Shown here piece after piece: positions 24,151 to 36,093 of a stretch of DNA of 64,000 nt; within the stretch, counting starts at the first letter, position 1, and every line of letters begins with the position of its first letter. The DNA is from Glycine soja (Eukaryota; Streptophyta; Magnoliopsida; Fabales; Fabaceae): assembly GCF_004193775.1 (NCBI RefSeq), contig NC_041019.1, positions 9,410,204 to 9,474,203 on the forward strand, in the 5' to 3' direction. Made by a program: the position numbers and the translations under genes. The notes under the pieces are model-generated. The model worked only from the letters and a program-made list of their open reading frames with translations, had not been told where the DNA came from and ran no database searches.

Positions 24151-24627
24151 GACCTGATGCTAGACAAATTGCTGGGAGTTTAATTACAAAATGCTATTTT
24201 GTTTCCACTTTGTTAGTTAAGTTTATAAGTTTGAATAGAAAATTGTAAAATCAAATTCATTATTTTATGTTTTCACTATTTTCTATTTGAAAACAGGAAC
24301 TCTGGAAATAAGGTGACATTTCAAAAAATGAGGATATTTTTAAAGGTAAATAACTAATTTAGTGCTTGAAAGCAATAAAGTTTTAAAAAGGTATATAAAA
24401 GAACAAATCATCACTTATTTTAGTACAAAATTTAAAAAGTTAGCGATAATATTAACATACTTTGGGAGACTAAATTGACAAAAGTAGTTTACAGACTAAA
24501 ATGATATCATAGGGACTTTTAGCAACTTTTTTTATTTTTTATTTTTGTGGTTTACTCATTCGACTGTTGCCTTTTCATCTTGGTCCACATTTAGTTTGCA
24601 CGTTACATTTTGCAAATTTTTTTTACG
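24151..24627. other. AT-rich spacer
   Basis: No gene recognised between the flank copy and the foldback element. Confidence 0.4.
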
Positions 24628-24811
24628 CAATTGCTTCTTGCACCAATTTAAGCTTCTGGAATATCTGTTTTCAAATATAAAATTACATTATGGAATAACC
24701 ATTTCAGAATGTAAATTTTTACATATCGGAAAAACAATTTAGGAATGTAAATTTAGATTTTGGAATAGCGGCAGGAACCAGGAAGCAACATTGGAGGTGC
24801 AAGAAACAATT
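24628..24811. mobile_element. Foldback/MITE-like element with 17-bp inverted ends
   Basis: CAATTGCTTCTTGCACC at 24628-24644 pairs with the complement of GGTGCAAGAAACAATTG at 24795-24811 (one mismatch). The interior holds repeated (t)tctggaat / ggaatgtaaattt phrases. At 184 bp it is in the MITE size range. No target duplication was resolved. Confidence 0.55.
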
Positions 24812-25288
24812 GTCCTTCTTTTAATTAAACCACAAATTTTGCTAATTATGGGCTTTTTGTTAGGGACATGTCTGGTATGTTTGCCACAGATTGAATTTTG
24901 GAATTGAATTTTGCAATGATGGTTTGGTTGGACAATAGACAAATGAATTGTTTTGGGGCCCTGCTGCTACTGCCACCGCTAATTAACCCTCCATCTTTTC
25001 GTTCTTATTTTTTTCTTACTATAAACTGACCCGACCCAAGTTATATTCGGATCCAAATAATTTCGACACGAAGGAATCAAATAGGATATTTTTTGGTACA
25101 TGGAAATGGAATCAAATACGATAAACATGTTTCTGATCTATACTAAATGCTCAAAATTTGAGTTAGGTCCCCAATACGTTTTTTCTTTGCATTTGATTCT
25201 TATATTGATATTTGAAAATTTTTATTTTAGGTCTCCATTGTTAGCATTCCTCCATCAAGTGATGTGTCCATTAAATATGATTTGTAGT

Positions 25289-25366
25289 TATTTTTAAAAT
25301 TGTTAGTATTTATTTTGAAACTAAAATTATTTTTAAAATTGTTAGTATTTATTTTGAAACTAAAAT
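25289..25366. repeat. Tandem repeat, 39 bp x 2
   Basis: Two consecutive identical units beginning tatttttaaaattgttagt (25289 and 25328). Confidence 0.9.
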
Positions 25367-25489
25367 TACAATTTGGCAAATTTTTTATGAAAATATTCTT
25401 GGACTTCGGCTGTGGGTTTAAATAATAATAGGCCCATTGTTTTCCTATCCCTGAAAATACATTTACTTCCTACACTTGATTTTTTGCTT

Positions 25490-25690
25490 TATGTACCTTT
25501 AAAGGACAAAAATACCCCTAATCTTGTTCACCGACACCCGATACCAGAGAAAATCTGCAATGCCTGCTCCGCTGCCATGTCCAAGGGCTACGACGGCAAA
25601 ATGCTCAACGACTTCAAGAATTGCCTCGTCTTTGAGCTCAACAATAGCAAAATGGTCATATTCAATGTCAGGAACTTGATGAAGGTGTAA
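25490..25690. other. G+C-rich coding-like island of unknown origin
   Basis: A roughly 200-bp island with clearly higher G+C than its flanks, open on both strands. The plus reading includes EKICNACSAAMSKGYDGKML. The minus reading includes AILEVVEHFAVVALGHGS. I recognise neither. It is followed (25700-25900) by a repeat-rich stretch with two copies of ttccgaaaatattgaat. Confidence 0.35.
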
Positions 25691-26159
25691 AACATGCCAG
25701 CATTCCAGAAACCCCTTCCGAAAATATTGAATTTTCCGAAAATATTGAATTTTTTTAACATTCTGTAAATGTGTTTTTAAAATTATGATTTTACCATTTC
25801 GAAAAGAGATTTCCAAAAATTATGACCTAATTCTAAAAACTCTTTTCCAGAATGATAAATTCCAATTCTAGAAACATCTTTCTGGAATGTTGAAAAAAAA
25901 AAAAAACTATTCTGGTGTAACGTGGAGACTAATTAGAAGTATGCAGACATAGTAATTTCATACCATACAACAATTTCTATACTTATACCACTGACATTTG
26001 GTGGACAAACATACCTAATTAGCAAAAGGGTAAGTTGACCCAGTCTTTGATATTCTTTTCTAGTTAAATTAAAGTTTTATTTCAATAATCAACATAATAA
26101 AAGTTCATTATCAAAGTAAAACTCTAGTTTGCATTCAAGACAAACATACGTTATCAAAG

Positions 26160-27060
26160 TTTTGCATTCAGTTTCTATTTAGATGCATCATGTTTGCACC
26201 AAGTTATGAGAAATTCTCTTTCACGTATTTTAATACTTTTTCCATTGAAATTTGTATTCTATTTCTGAATAAGGAGAGAAACTAACTCCGTATAACTTCT
26301 TTGCCTTTTATAATGTTTCCTTCCTCATTTTAATTTTAATAAAATTTCCTCTGCTTGTGGTTTCTCTTGTAGGCTTCCATTCATTCTATGCACCAAAATC
26401 ATGGTAACAAAATTAAATAAAACAAAGGATCAATTTATAGATATGATTTCCAATTCCAGGATCTTGATCATTTTATTCTTTTATTTTCTGTGGTTATACT
26501 CAAATTATGAAATGTATATTGATCTTCAATCTTTGCCTATCCCTTAATGACTAATTCTGCAAATGCTTTTACTCTATTATGCCCAATTACCATTTACTAT
26601 AACGTTACCATTTTCTTCCATTATTTTAAACAAAAAGGACCCGTTCAATTTTCAAACTTAATTTTGTTTAATTCGGAACCACTTATTTTGGTGGGGAAAA
26701 AATAGAACGAATGCTGACCCTTTTTGTGTAAAATTCACATTGAATTAAACATGTAAATTGTCAGTGGAATTAAAATTTCCACAGAAGGTGAAAAGTGATT
26801 CTGGAAAAAAAAAAAAAGATAAAAAGAAACTTGAAATTAAAGCATTATTAGTAACTTTACTTACCAGGAAAATAGTACGGTAAAGAACAAGAATGCAATG
26901 ATACAACAAATTTACATTTTTAGTATGAGTACAAACATACAAAAGAATTGCAGTTCCACGAACCAATTAAGTGTTGGATGATCACTGCATGAAAAAAAAA
27001 TACAATGAATTTCTAGAAATACAAACAAAAAAAAAAGTGAATATGGGGATGTCTTTTGAT
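26160..27060. repeat. NB-LRR unit 3' flank copy without its gene
   Basis: Matches the DNA downstream of both NB-LRR genes (42540-42900 and 54480-55640), for example gcatcatgtttgcacca, the aggatcttgatcattttatt phrase, and the cattattttaaacaaaaagg block at 26621. No NB-LRR sequence precedes it here, so the gene itself is missing and only its 3' flank remains. Confidence 0.8.
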
Positions 27061-27299
27061 CTAAGTAGAACCTGAGGCCACACAAATTGTTGGCAGTTTG
27101 ATCTTATGTGAAGTGAAGTCTCTGATGTCAAATTGATCAACTGCTAATCATACTAACAACAGCTGAATTAATTATGCTCCTGATATGTTGCTCCAAACTC
27201 TCCTCTCCACGCCCAATTAAGTGATCATCATCCCAAATAAATAAATTTTACGTTGCTATAGATGTTTTCAGCTAAATACGATGCATTGAATAGGGAACC

Positions 27300-28545
27300 T
27301 CTTTATGAGATAGAATTGTACCTCTGCAACAGCTGCTTCAAGCTCAGCTTCTGTTAGTTTAACAAGTAGTTTTTTCCTGAATTCTGAACAGCTTCAGCTG
27401 TATCTCAAAGTTGAATCTCAAGCTCTAGTTCTCCCTTTTCCATAATTTTGATTCCCCTTTTCTTTCAACCCTCAACACAGAAAGCTCAGCAGAAAGAGAT
27501 TTGGCAACGCAGGCATGATCTTTTTTGAGGCTTTTGCTGTTGCCTTCTTCACCTCTTTTCACTATAGCATCATGCTTAGCAACCAAGTCATCATATTTTT
27601 CTAGTAGATCAGTGTAGTGTTCTACCATTCTAGAATGTCCCACAACTGCTCTCTAGATCTTTAGTGCATCATTCATCTCTATTGTGCATTTCTTCTATAA
27701 CTTAGTTCCATCTCCAACCTCTCTATCTCTTTGGACTAACTCTTCAGGGACTTCTTTAATTTCACAATCTTCCTCTATAATACATCATACATGGTAAATA
27801 ACCATTTCAGGAAATTCCCCTCAGAATCAAAACATACATTTGGAATTTATCCATCACTCCATTAGGATTTCCTGCTTTTTCAGTTGTTTCAAACCAGGAT
27901 TTCAAGCTATCTTGGACCTCAGTGGAATCATGAGTAGATATTTTGGTCAGGCAAGATGCACAATGGACTTCATCACTGGAAGGTTTCTGTTGTATTGTTT
28001 TATTTTTCTCATCAGATTCAGCATTTTCAATATCTCGACATGGTGTCAAAGTTAAGCGAGCGAAGGGGAAGGAAGTTGAAGATATGTTCAATGCTGAGTT
28101 CTGCTGGTGATAGTCAAGAATCTGCAATTTCTTCTGAAGGCTTGCTGGCAAGGACTCAGCCTTGCTAGACTGTAATGAGGGATGCGCGTGCTCACGGTTT
28201 TCATATGGTTTTCGTAACATATTGTTGTTACTAAAAGTTGAACTCTCCACATTGTTCCTGCTTGCAAGATAACTGGAGGAAATAGCCATACTTGTGGTTT
28301 GAGTTTTCCTAGCACAACTGTGGTATGTCAAGTATTGGAGATTGTTTGCATGAACTGACTGAAATATGGCTACCACTGAATGTAGATTTAGACAGTTCTC
28401 CTTGAGGGGTTATTCAAAGTTTTTTTCTCAGCATAGCTTGACCCTTTCAATTTCATCACCACTACTGGTGGTCTCTGCATCACAATTTTCCTCAACAGAA
28501 TAAAACTGGACACAATCTGCACTGACAGATATGTCACTTGATTTC
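27300..28545 (-). pseudogene. Kinesin-12 (phragmoplast kinesin) stalk fragment
   Basis: Minus-strand blocks resemble the coiled-coil stalk of plant KIN-12 kinesins (PAKRP1/POK group), microtubule motors of the phragmoplast. 28376-27807 includes SLPASLQKKLQILDYHQQ and FARLTLTPCRD. 27643-27425 includes GHSRMVEHYTDLLEKYDD and SLSAELSVLRVERKGESK. After an in-frame stop, DTAEAVQ and then, in a shifted frame, LTEAELEAAVAE follow to about 27320. A further block near 28540-28440 reads ISVSADCVQFYSVEENCDAE. No motor domain (P-loop) is present. Stops, frameshifts and gaps make it a pseudogene. The coiled-coil character is evident; the family call is from memory of its motifs. Confidence 0.6.
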
Positions 28546-28599
28546 CATCTGATGAAATATCCAATTCATGGTTTTAAATATCAGTCTGCAACCACAATT

Positions 28600-29549
28600 G
28601 TGGCTGCAACGTCAAGGTATTCTGATCAATTGCAACGGCATCATGATCGCAATTACGGCCGCATCAGTCACATTTTCCCGCAATGTAAAGGTTTTCTGAC
28701 TCACGACAATGAAATTTAAAACCATGATCATAATAAAAGGTAGTAAGAGGATTTGTAGGAGGATGGAGTAGGAGGATATAACATTACTCAACTGTTCTTT
28801 GTCATCCTCGTTGACATTTACATGCTCATCAGTATCATTATCAATGTTAGGTTGGAGAAGAAAACGGTTTAAGCCGAATCTAAACTAATTCGAGCTTTTC
28901 CATATATTTTTTTATTGGTAAATGTTAGATTGTTTTATTATAAATGTCAGATGGAGGAACTCACCTACAACTTCTCCCCTCTATTCTTCCTTCACCATTC
29001 TCTAACCAAACACAAGATGGAAGAAACACATTAGTAAAAAAAAATACAAGACGTTGAAATCATGTTATGGCTATGTAGTTTTTGTGTGGCCATTAATTAA
29101 ACTAGATATTGATCCATGCATTTCATGGGTAAAAAAAGTCATACTTGATAGGGTCCGGAAATATTACGTTGAACTATATTTATAAAAAAATGTTGAATTG
29201 ATATATTTTAAAATTGTGAAATATTTGTTGAAATAGGAAATAATGATATTATCTGTGATGGGTTCTCAACTGCAAATATGATAGGGTCTCGAAATTTTAA
29301 CCCTATTTACGAAGGAATTCTTGAGTTAGAATAAAAAGTTGTAGCCATAAAGGTTATAAACCTTTGAAGAAAAGGAGCTTATAGAGTTTCACTGTTGAAT
29401 GCAAGAACCTTAAAAATATTAAACACATACGGTTGATATATTACTCCAATTTTGATTTGCAACCTCAAAAGGGGCCAGAACATAAAAGAACAACTTGGTA
29501 GCAATTCAATTTTCAAACTAAATATGCTGAAACAGCCTATCACCTGTAA
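28600..29549. repeat. Unit I, 5' part (paralogous to units II and III)
   Basis: 28620-28705 pairs with 43130-43200. 28922-29549 pairs with 57631-58260 nearly base for base. 29149-29549 also pairs with 43258-43617. No gene recognised. Confidence 0.85.
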
Positions 29550-31861
29550 TATAACATCCCATTTTTTTCATAAAATAAATTAAAAATGATTTTATTTAAA
29601 ACAAAATAGAATTTTAAGAAAATAATGAGTTTTTTGTAATTGAATAAATAAGAGAAATAGTTTTATTAATTAAAATAATAGTTTTAAGGTAAATAAAATA
29701 AATATGTTTAGAAAACAAAATATTTTTTATTCATTTGACAGGAAGTAAAATAGATTTTTATATATAAAATGATAAAATAAAAAAATAGAGTAAATAATAG
29801 GCCTAGAGTACCCTAAATATAAATAGAGGCGTAATAGGTCACTTTTTAGATTTACCACACATTCCTACGCTCTCTCTTCCTCTCAAATCCATTTTCCCTA
29901 TTTTCTTTCCCAAAATCCTCTTTTTTTTTCGCATACACTCAAACTTGTCTTAGTAAAACGACGATTCCGCACTTGTCAATCGTTGGATCATCGTGAAATT
30001 TGAGCACAAGGTTCAAAACTTATTTTCGCACACACCCACCATTGAACTTTTCGAGATAGTGTCTGTGGTGGAAGAAATGTCCCTCACATTGAGCTTTCTT
30101 TTTTCTCGTATACACCCAAACTTGTCACAGTAAAACTACGATCCTAGATTAGTTAACCGTTGGATCATTGTGAAATTTGGACACCACCTTAGAAACTCAT
30201 TTTGCACATTCTCATCATCAGGATTGGCGAAATAATGTTTTTTCAGAGAGAAATTAGTCTCGCACATTGACAATGAAATAAAGGCCAAAATCTCTTTAAT
30301 TTCCTTCTCTGTAACGCTTAAAAATCCTAGCAGAACAATCAAAGAAAAAACTTGAGGAATCTTAGACAACCGCTAGAGATGCTGCTATCGCTGCTGGACT
30401 AGACACGTGAGCCAGCTTAGAGGTAAAGGATGAGTTTATCGTAATTGGGGTTAGAATGAATATGTGTAGGGATGCTTAGGGAATCAAATCGGAGTTTATT
30501 TTGGGATGTTTATTGTACTGAAATTCTTCCTATATGATTATGTGAAATTGTGTTGAGGGGTTTTACTCCCCATGTTGTGAGAAACATTTTTGTATAATTT
30601 GTTTGTATTTTAGACAAGAATTACTGGATTGGTGTGATAAATTGTTATAATAAGATCATAACATTATTGTTGAGATTGAGCATAAGTGCAAAGTTGAACA
30701 TGTGTTAATTTTTAAAATACATGTAAACATGTGATGATAGATTGTGACGCTGTGATATGTTAAAATTGTGGACATGAAATTTGATTGTGAATAAGTGTTT
30801 GGTTAACACTTGATGTGACAATACTTGTGTTGTGAATTATACAATAACCCGACTGGTGTTTACATTGAGAAAAGTGTTTATGCATTATGTTAAAGGAAAA
30901 GTGTAGGATTCTTAGTTAGGAACCTAAAGTGTTAAATTATAGCGCTATGTGTTAAACGTGTTTGAAACACGAGTGTGAGGTTGTGAGTATTGTGTAATTC
31001 ATTAGCAGTGTTTGCGTCCAAAAATTATTTTAGGGGTTGAACTTGAATCAGGAAGGTGAGACCCTAACGGATTCTTCGGAGTCTAGATCTTGGGGTAAAG
31101 ACACTTAGTTTGAGTGCTCCTTTAAGCCTATATTGATCCCGTATGGTTGGAGTATTCTTGCAAAAAATAGTGATTTTGGCTTATCACCTTATGATTTTAC
31201 TCAGTGAGAGTGACCTAACATACCCATTGTGTGGTGTGTTATGTACTCTTAAGCGCTATAGTGTGATTTTTCACTGACATAGTACCACATTGCATATAAG
31301 CTTGAGTCTTGGTATAATTGTTGCATAACGCTTGCTAATTGTTTATTATGAAATTGATGAGTGTTATTACATCTTGACCCGAGTGTGTGATTCATGTGTA
31401 ATGTGATTGATGATTGAAAAATGAATTTTAAATGACAAAGTGGTAAAGTGACGTGAATTGTATTAAGTTGAGTTATGTTATAAATACTTCTATAATTTAT
31501 TTTGATCGTGTCTTTGTTTATTTGTATTTTTTTAGAAATGTGATAACTCACTCGCTGTGTGCAGATGACTTTAAAGAATTTTGTGCTAGAGGACGCCGAG
31601 ACACAATGCTCTGATAGGATGTGACATTGGGGATGAGTTTTATTTTAATTGCATAATGTTATTTTATTTTAGTTTACCTCAGTGATTTAACAAAATTTCT
31701 TTTGTAAACTTTGATAGTCTGTTGTGAGCCGGATATACTTTTAATAAGTTTTATTTGGTAATAATGAAGTGAATGTGAATCTTTTACCCTTGTGAATTTA
31801 TTATTATGTATTTTTATATATTTTATTTATTTATATATATATCAAAGTAAATGGTATCACA
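29550..31861 (+). mobile_element. Solo LTR, 2.3 kb, gypsy-like, unit I
   Basis: Begins TATAACATCCC and ends GGTATCACA, close to the ends of the LARD-like LTR read on its coding strand. Shared interior landmarks are a TATA-like AATATAAATAG near 29818, repeated CGTTGGATCATCGTGAAATT motifs at about 29980 and 30158, and the block around 31020-31260. No second LTR or interior follows, so it is a solo LTR, the usual product of recombination between two LTRs. The paralogous position in unit II (about 43617) lacks it, which gives the empty site. The left target duplication is eroded by about 2 bp. Confidence 0.85.
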
Positions 31862-32054
31862 TATATGTTTTCATTTAAAGCTAAGAACATTTATATGCCA
31901 AATGTAGACAAAATCTAATATTAATATCTTTTTATATCTATTTCAATCTCAAGAGACAAATTTGAAAATATAGAAATAAATAAAAACGAAAAGTTTCCAT
32001 CAATGAATTACGTTCAAATTCAGTTGGCTACTTGTGCTAATAATGTCAACGAAG

Positions 32055-32330
32055 ATACCTTGGATCCAAAAGAAACTCCTTAGGAATGTAGTTGATGCCA
32101 ACTCGGAGATCTGTAGTAGCTTCAAGATCAATGATTTTGAATGTACGAGTCTCTGATCCCAATGGTTTAAAAAATTGTGACCTTAATTTGGATTAAGGAT
32201 CTTTTTGCATTGGATAAAGTTAAGCAATCTTAAAATTCTTTACCTTCAAACAAAGTAATGTTTTGTGACTTTATGTGACTTTATATCCCTATGCACAATA
32301 CCAGTAGACCGAAGACCATCCAATGCAAAT
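32055..32330 (-). pseudogene. STN7/STN8-like thylakoid kinase exons, unit I copy
   Basis: Two minus-strand exon relics. About 32330-32244 corresponds to the catalytic loop (GIVHRDIK), but a roughly 11-bp tandem duplication breaks it right after HRDIK. About 32155-32058 reads [10 protein letters not shown] then [15 protein letters not shown]. The latter sequence is characteristic of the plant chloroplast state-transition and PSII-core kinases STN7 and STN8, which phosphorylate thylakoid antenna and core proteins. Here the metal-binding DLG is DLE. Unit II keeps intact versions of both exons. A related upstream exon lies at 35490-35602, beyond a copia insertion. Confidence 0.75.
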
Positions 32331-32801
32331 AAGAATAAAATATGCCTCATGATTATTTCAATGATTCTATTTTTTCTTTCCAATCCTTTGGGACTTAAAC
32401 CTCACCCAAAATTAATGTTTCAACCTGAAATTTGTGGCACCATCATTTGGTATGATATGAAGACTTTAGGCAATCATGATTTATACCATGGGAGAATAAA
32501 ATTCAAATAGAATGCAAGAACAATGTGCTTCATTACAGAAACTTAGTGAAGAATAGTTGAAGATTATGAAACATTTCAACACAAATTTATATTTGAAAAT
32601 GGATGTATTATGTAACTCCACCCCCTAACTTTCTCACACAAGGAAAGATGGCATAAAATCAGTTTGGATAAATCTCTCAATAAAAACTTAAATAAAAACA
32701 AAATAAAATGAATCAAAATTCTCACATAAGTCAAAATCAATTTTGATATATGGTCAAGTTTTAAAATTGAAAAGCTCCCATAATCTAGAAGCTAGCTAAT
32801 C
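32331..32801. repeat. Unit I flank between kinase exons
   Basis: Pairs with 44080-44955 (unit II, which has an added solo LTR) and 61020-61184 (unit III). It ends in the target duplication TAATC (32797-32801). The short plus frame 32265-32510 is not conserved as a protein. Confidence 0.8.
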
Positions 32802-33131
32802 TGTTGGTTTTGTGGAGGAAATTATAAAAAACAGAGGAGAGAAGAGAGACAATACGTATGCAGAGAAAATAGAATTATTCTATTCTAATTCAAATTGTTC
32901 TCAGTAGCGATACAATAAATAGCAAAAGATAAACTAATTAGATAACAAGATATTAGCAAAACAGAATATTAAAACTATCTTGCTCCTTAAAGATAGGAAC
33001 CACTTATTAATTGGGCTAATCCATTAAAACTGTCTTACTCCTAAAATATAGGAAATCAACTTATTTACTAAATCCTATTTTAAAAATTAAAAAATAAAAT
33101 ATTATGCAGTTACAAAAGTATATCTTCAACA
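32802..33131 (-). repeat. 3' LTR of copia deletion derivative
   Basis: 330 bp, TGTTGG...CAACA; in element orientation it lies after the polypurine tract. Confidence 0.95.
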
Positions 33132-33132
33132 C

Positions 33133-35030
33133 TCCTCCTTGCTTTTGGAACTGCAAACTCCAATTCTTTGAGTTCAAGTTTGTTGATAGGTAGTGACTTT
33201 GTAAACATGTCAGCCAATTGATCTTTAGACTTACAGTAAATTAAGTTCACTTCTCCACTTTGTTGCATCTTTATCAAATAATAAACCTTGATGTTGAAAT
33301 GTTTAGTCTTCCCATGACACACGGGATTGTTTGCAACAATAATGGCTACTAGATTGTCAACAAAAATTTCAGTTTTGTTCTTTTTGAGAAAATAGAATGT
33401 TTGGCCTTGTTGTAGTGAGATACATTGGACATCCAATCAAACTCCCATAACATCCTTCATCAATGTTATCAACACCTTCTTCTTTGCTAAACTTCTCCTT
33501 TTGATTCATTGGAGTGCTAACAGATTTGCATTCCTCCATTTGAAACTTCTTCAAATTTTCTTTTGCATATTTCCTTTTTTCCATGTTTAGCATTCTTTCA
33601 AGATGGCAATGATCAAGTCTCTTGTGCTTGAATTCCGTGGGTGTGACTTGAGTGAAATAGGTTGTATGCTCCTCCTCTACTGGATCAAATGAAAAGCTTT
33701 TACCTTTCATTTTAACCTTTAGAACTTCCCAGCCAAAAATGTCATAGATAAAGCAATGTTGATGTTCAAAGGACACTTTAAATCCCTTTTTAATCAACTG
33801 ACCTACGCTTAACAAGTTTTGGTCAATGTTAGGTATATAAAGAACATCTGATATTAATTTGATACCTGAACACGTTGAAATTGCAATAGTTCCTTTTCCT
33901 TTTACTGGAATATAGCCACCATTCCCAATTCTGACCTTTGAGACATTAGTTGGCTTCAAATCTTTGAATAAGGTCTTATCATATGTCATGTGGTTCGTAC
34001 AACCACTATCAAGCAACCAACTTTCCCTTGATTTACTACTCAAGAAGCATGTGGCCACAAACAGTTGGTCCTCTTCTTCTTGATTAGCATTCTGAGCTCC
34101 CTCATCATGGTGATTTTTGTTGGGGCAGATCACCGCTTCATGTCCTATCTGGTTGCACTTGTTACATTTTGCATCTGGTCTCCTCCAACATCTGAAAGGT
34201 GCATGACCTTTTTTGCCACAATGATGACAAGGTGGATAATTTTTCTTTTTATCCTTACCTTGGTTGTTTGCACTGTTTTCGCTGCTTGCTGGTTGATTCT
34301 TCTTGAAAAAATCCTTTTTGCTTTCATCAACTTCATGATGTTTGGCGGGCAAAGCACCTTCGACAACATGATCTTGCCTCATCAACCTTCGCTGCTCTTG
34401 AGCTTGCAGGGCGTGTAGCACTTCTGCCAATGTGATTTTCGACAGATCCTTTGTGTTCTCCAATGAAGCTATAGATGCTTCATACCTCTCCGGCACCGTT
34501 ACCAAAATTTTCTCTACAATTCTCGAATCAATAAAATCACTTCCCAACAACTTTATCTTGTTGGCAATACCCAACAATTTGTTTGAGTATTCTTTGATTG
34601 TCTCTGACTCTTGCATCCTTTGAAGCTCAAATTCTCTCCTTAAATTCAGCACTTGCATGCTTCATATTCTATCATCTCCACTGTATTCCTCTTTCAAATA
34701 ATTCCAAATTGCTTTGGGTGATTTTAGAGTCATGATTCTGATGAATATCATTTGTGAAACACCAGTGAACAAACATGACCTCGCCTTTGCCTTCTTCATC
34801 TTTCTTTCCTTGTGATTTTTAATTTGGGCCATGGTGGGATTTTCAGGCAGCGGAAATATTTCATAATCCTCTTCCACAGCATCCCATAAATCCAAAGACT
34901 CCATGTAGGATTGCATTTTCACTTTCCAAAGATCATAATTCTCTCCATCAAAGATTGGAAGAGTTATGTGGAAAAAACTTGCTTCACCTTCCATGGTAAA
35001 GGTCCCGTAAGAATAAAGCTCTGATACCAA
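33133..35030 (-). pseudogene. Copia gag-pol remnant
   Basis: The first frame (35030-34662; the likely true start is the ATG of MEGEASFFH) is the N-terminal gag domain (GENYDLWKVKMQ). An in-frame TGA (34664-34662) interrupts it. The same frame resumes to 33369 with gag (FELQRMQESETIKEYS), two CCHC knuckles (CHHCGKKGHAPFRC and CNKCNQIGHEAVIC), the protease motif DSGCTNHM and the pre-integrase start HKRLDHCHLERM. It then jumps directly to late-pol sequence (CKSVSTPMNQKEKF). A shifted frame (33436-33110) gives the RNase H tail (HGKTKHFNIK and QLADMFTKSLP). It cannot make integrase or reverse transcriptase. Confidence 0.9.
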
Positions 35031-35031
35031 T

Positions 35032-35361
35032 TGTTGGTTTTGTGGAGGAAATTATAAAAAACAGAGGAGAGAAGAGAGACAATACGTATGCAGAGGAAAT
35101 AGAATTATTCTATTCTAATTCAAATTGTTCTCAGTAGCGATACAATAAATAGCAAAAGATAAACTAATTAGATAACAAGATATTAGCAAAACAGAATATT
35201 AAAACTATCTTGCTCCTTAAAGATAGGAACCACTTATTAATTGGGCTAATCCATTAAAACTGTCTTACTCCTAAAATATAGGAAATCAACTTATTTACTA
35301 AATCCTATTTTAAAAATTAAAATATAAAATATTATGCAGTTACAAAAGTATATCTTCAACA
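35032..35361 (-). repeat. 5' LTR of copia deletion derivative
   Basis: 330 bp; in element orientation it precedes the tRNA-Met primer site (complement of 35018-35029). Confidence 0.95.
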
Positions 35362-35489
35362 TAATCCAAATTGGGTAATACTTTCCTTCTCAAATGCAGG
35401 ACAACTGATATAACTTTATTAGAAAATTTAAGGCCTAAATAATATAAAACCCAACAGTTTATCAAATACAACCAGGCTGATTAAATATA

Positions 35490-35602
35490 GTACCAACATT
35501 ATATGGAAACCGTCTGCTCTGCATCAAGTCAGCTAGGGTGGCATCCCCTTCAAACCGCCTTATAAGCCAGTATATATTCAGCCGCTTTCTTTGAAGGGAT
35601 CT
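35490..35602 (-). pseudogene. STN7/STN8-like kinase exon (N-lobe), unit I copy
   Basis: After an acceptor-like TTTGCAG the minus strand reads NIYWLIRRFEG then DATLADLMQSRRFPYNV. In STN7/STN8 kinases this segment precedes the catalytic-loop exon, and that order is kept here (loop exon at 32.2 kb). The copia element sits between them. Unit II has the same exon at about 45085-45198. No N-terminal exons were found in any unit. Confidence 0.65.
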
Positions 35603-36093
35603 GCAAACATTATGTGAGAACTTTTGTATTTGTGATGACTGAAACTAAATTGTTAAATGATGTGATGAAAATCTCTTTGGTTTCCCATACAAGTACAACA
35701 ATGATACCCAAAATTCGTAAGGTAGTATTAGTTTTAATAGAGCAACACCTCAACAAAACCATAAACAAAATTCACACAACTGTTTGCAAATCTCAGTGAG
35801 AACATATATGAACAAAATGGTACTATGTTGCAAAACGGATTGAGAAGAAAATGCAGTAACTGTTGAGCAATGTCAACCTAATTAATTTTAAAAAAATTTA
35901 ATGACAGCCTAGTAACTGACAAGTAGCATTTGTTTCAGACTTTAAACACCTTGGAAGACTGATATGGAACACTTTTAATGACAGTTTAATAACAGCCTGA
36001 GTAACCGGTGTCTCTAAATTTAAAACGATGAAATGAGAAGAGTGTGCCACGTAAGCAAAAAGGATGTAATGGAAGAATCTCAACTTTCCGATG
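35603..36093. repeat. Unit I flank
   Basis: Pairs with 45198-45660 of unit II with many small differences. No gene. Confidence 0.8.

Larger units (their letters stand above)
32802..35361 (-). mobile_element. Ty1/copia deletion derivative, 2560 bp
   Basis: 330-bp LTRs (32802-33131 and 35032-35361) differ at about two positions. The target duplication is TAATC (32797-32801 and 35362-35366), and unit II shows the single-copy empty site near 44955. The tRNA-Met primer site (complement of 35018-35029) and a polypurine tract next to 33131 set the minus orientation. The interior keeps gag, zinc knuckles, protease, the start of the pre-integrase domain and the very end of pol. Integrase and almost all of reverse transcriptase have been deleted. 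It inserted between two exons of the STN-like kinase relic. Confidence 0.95.
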
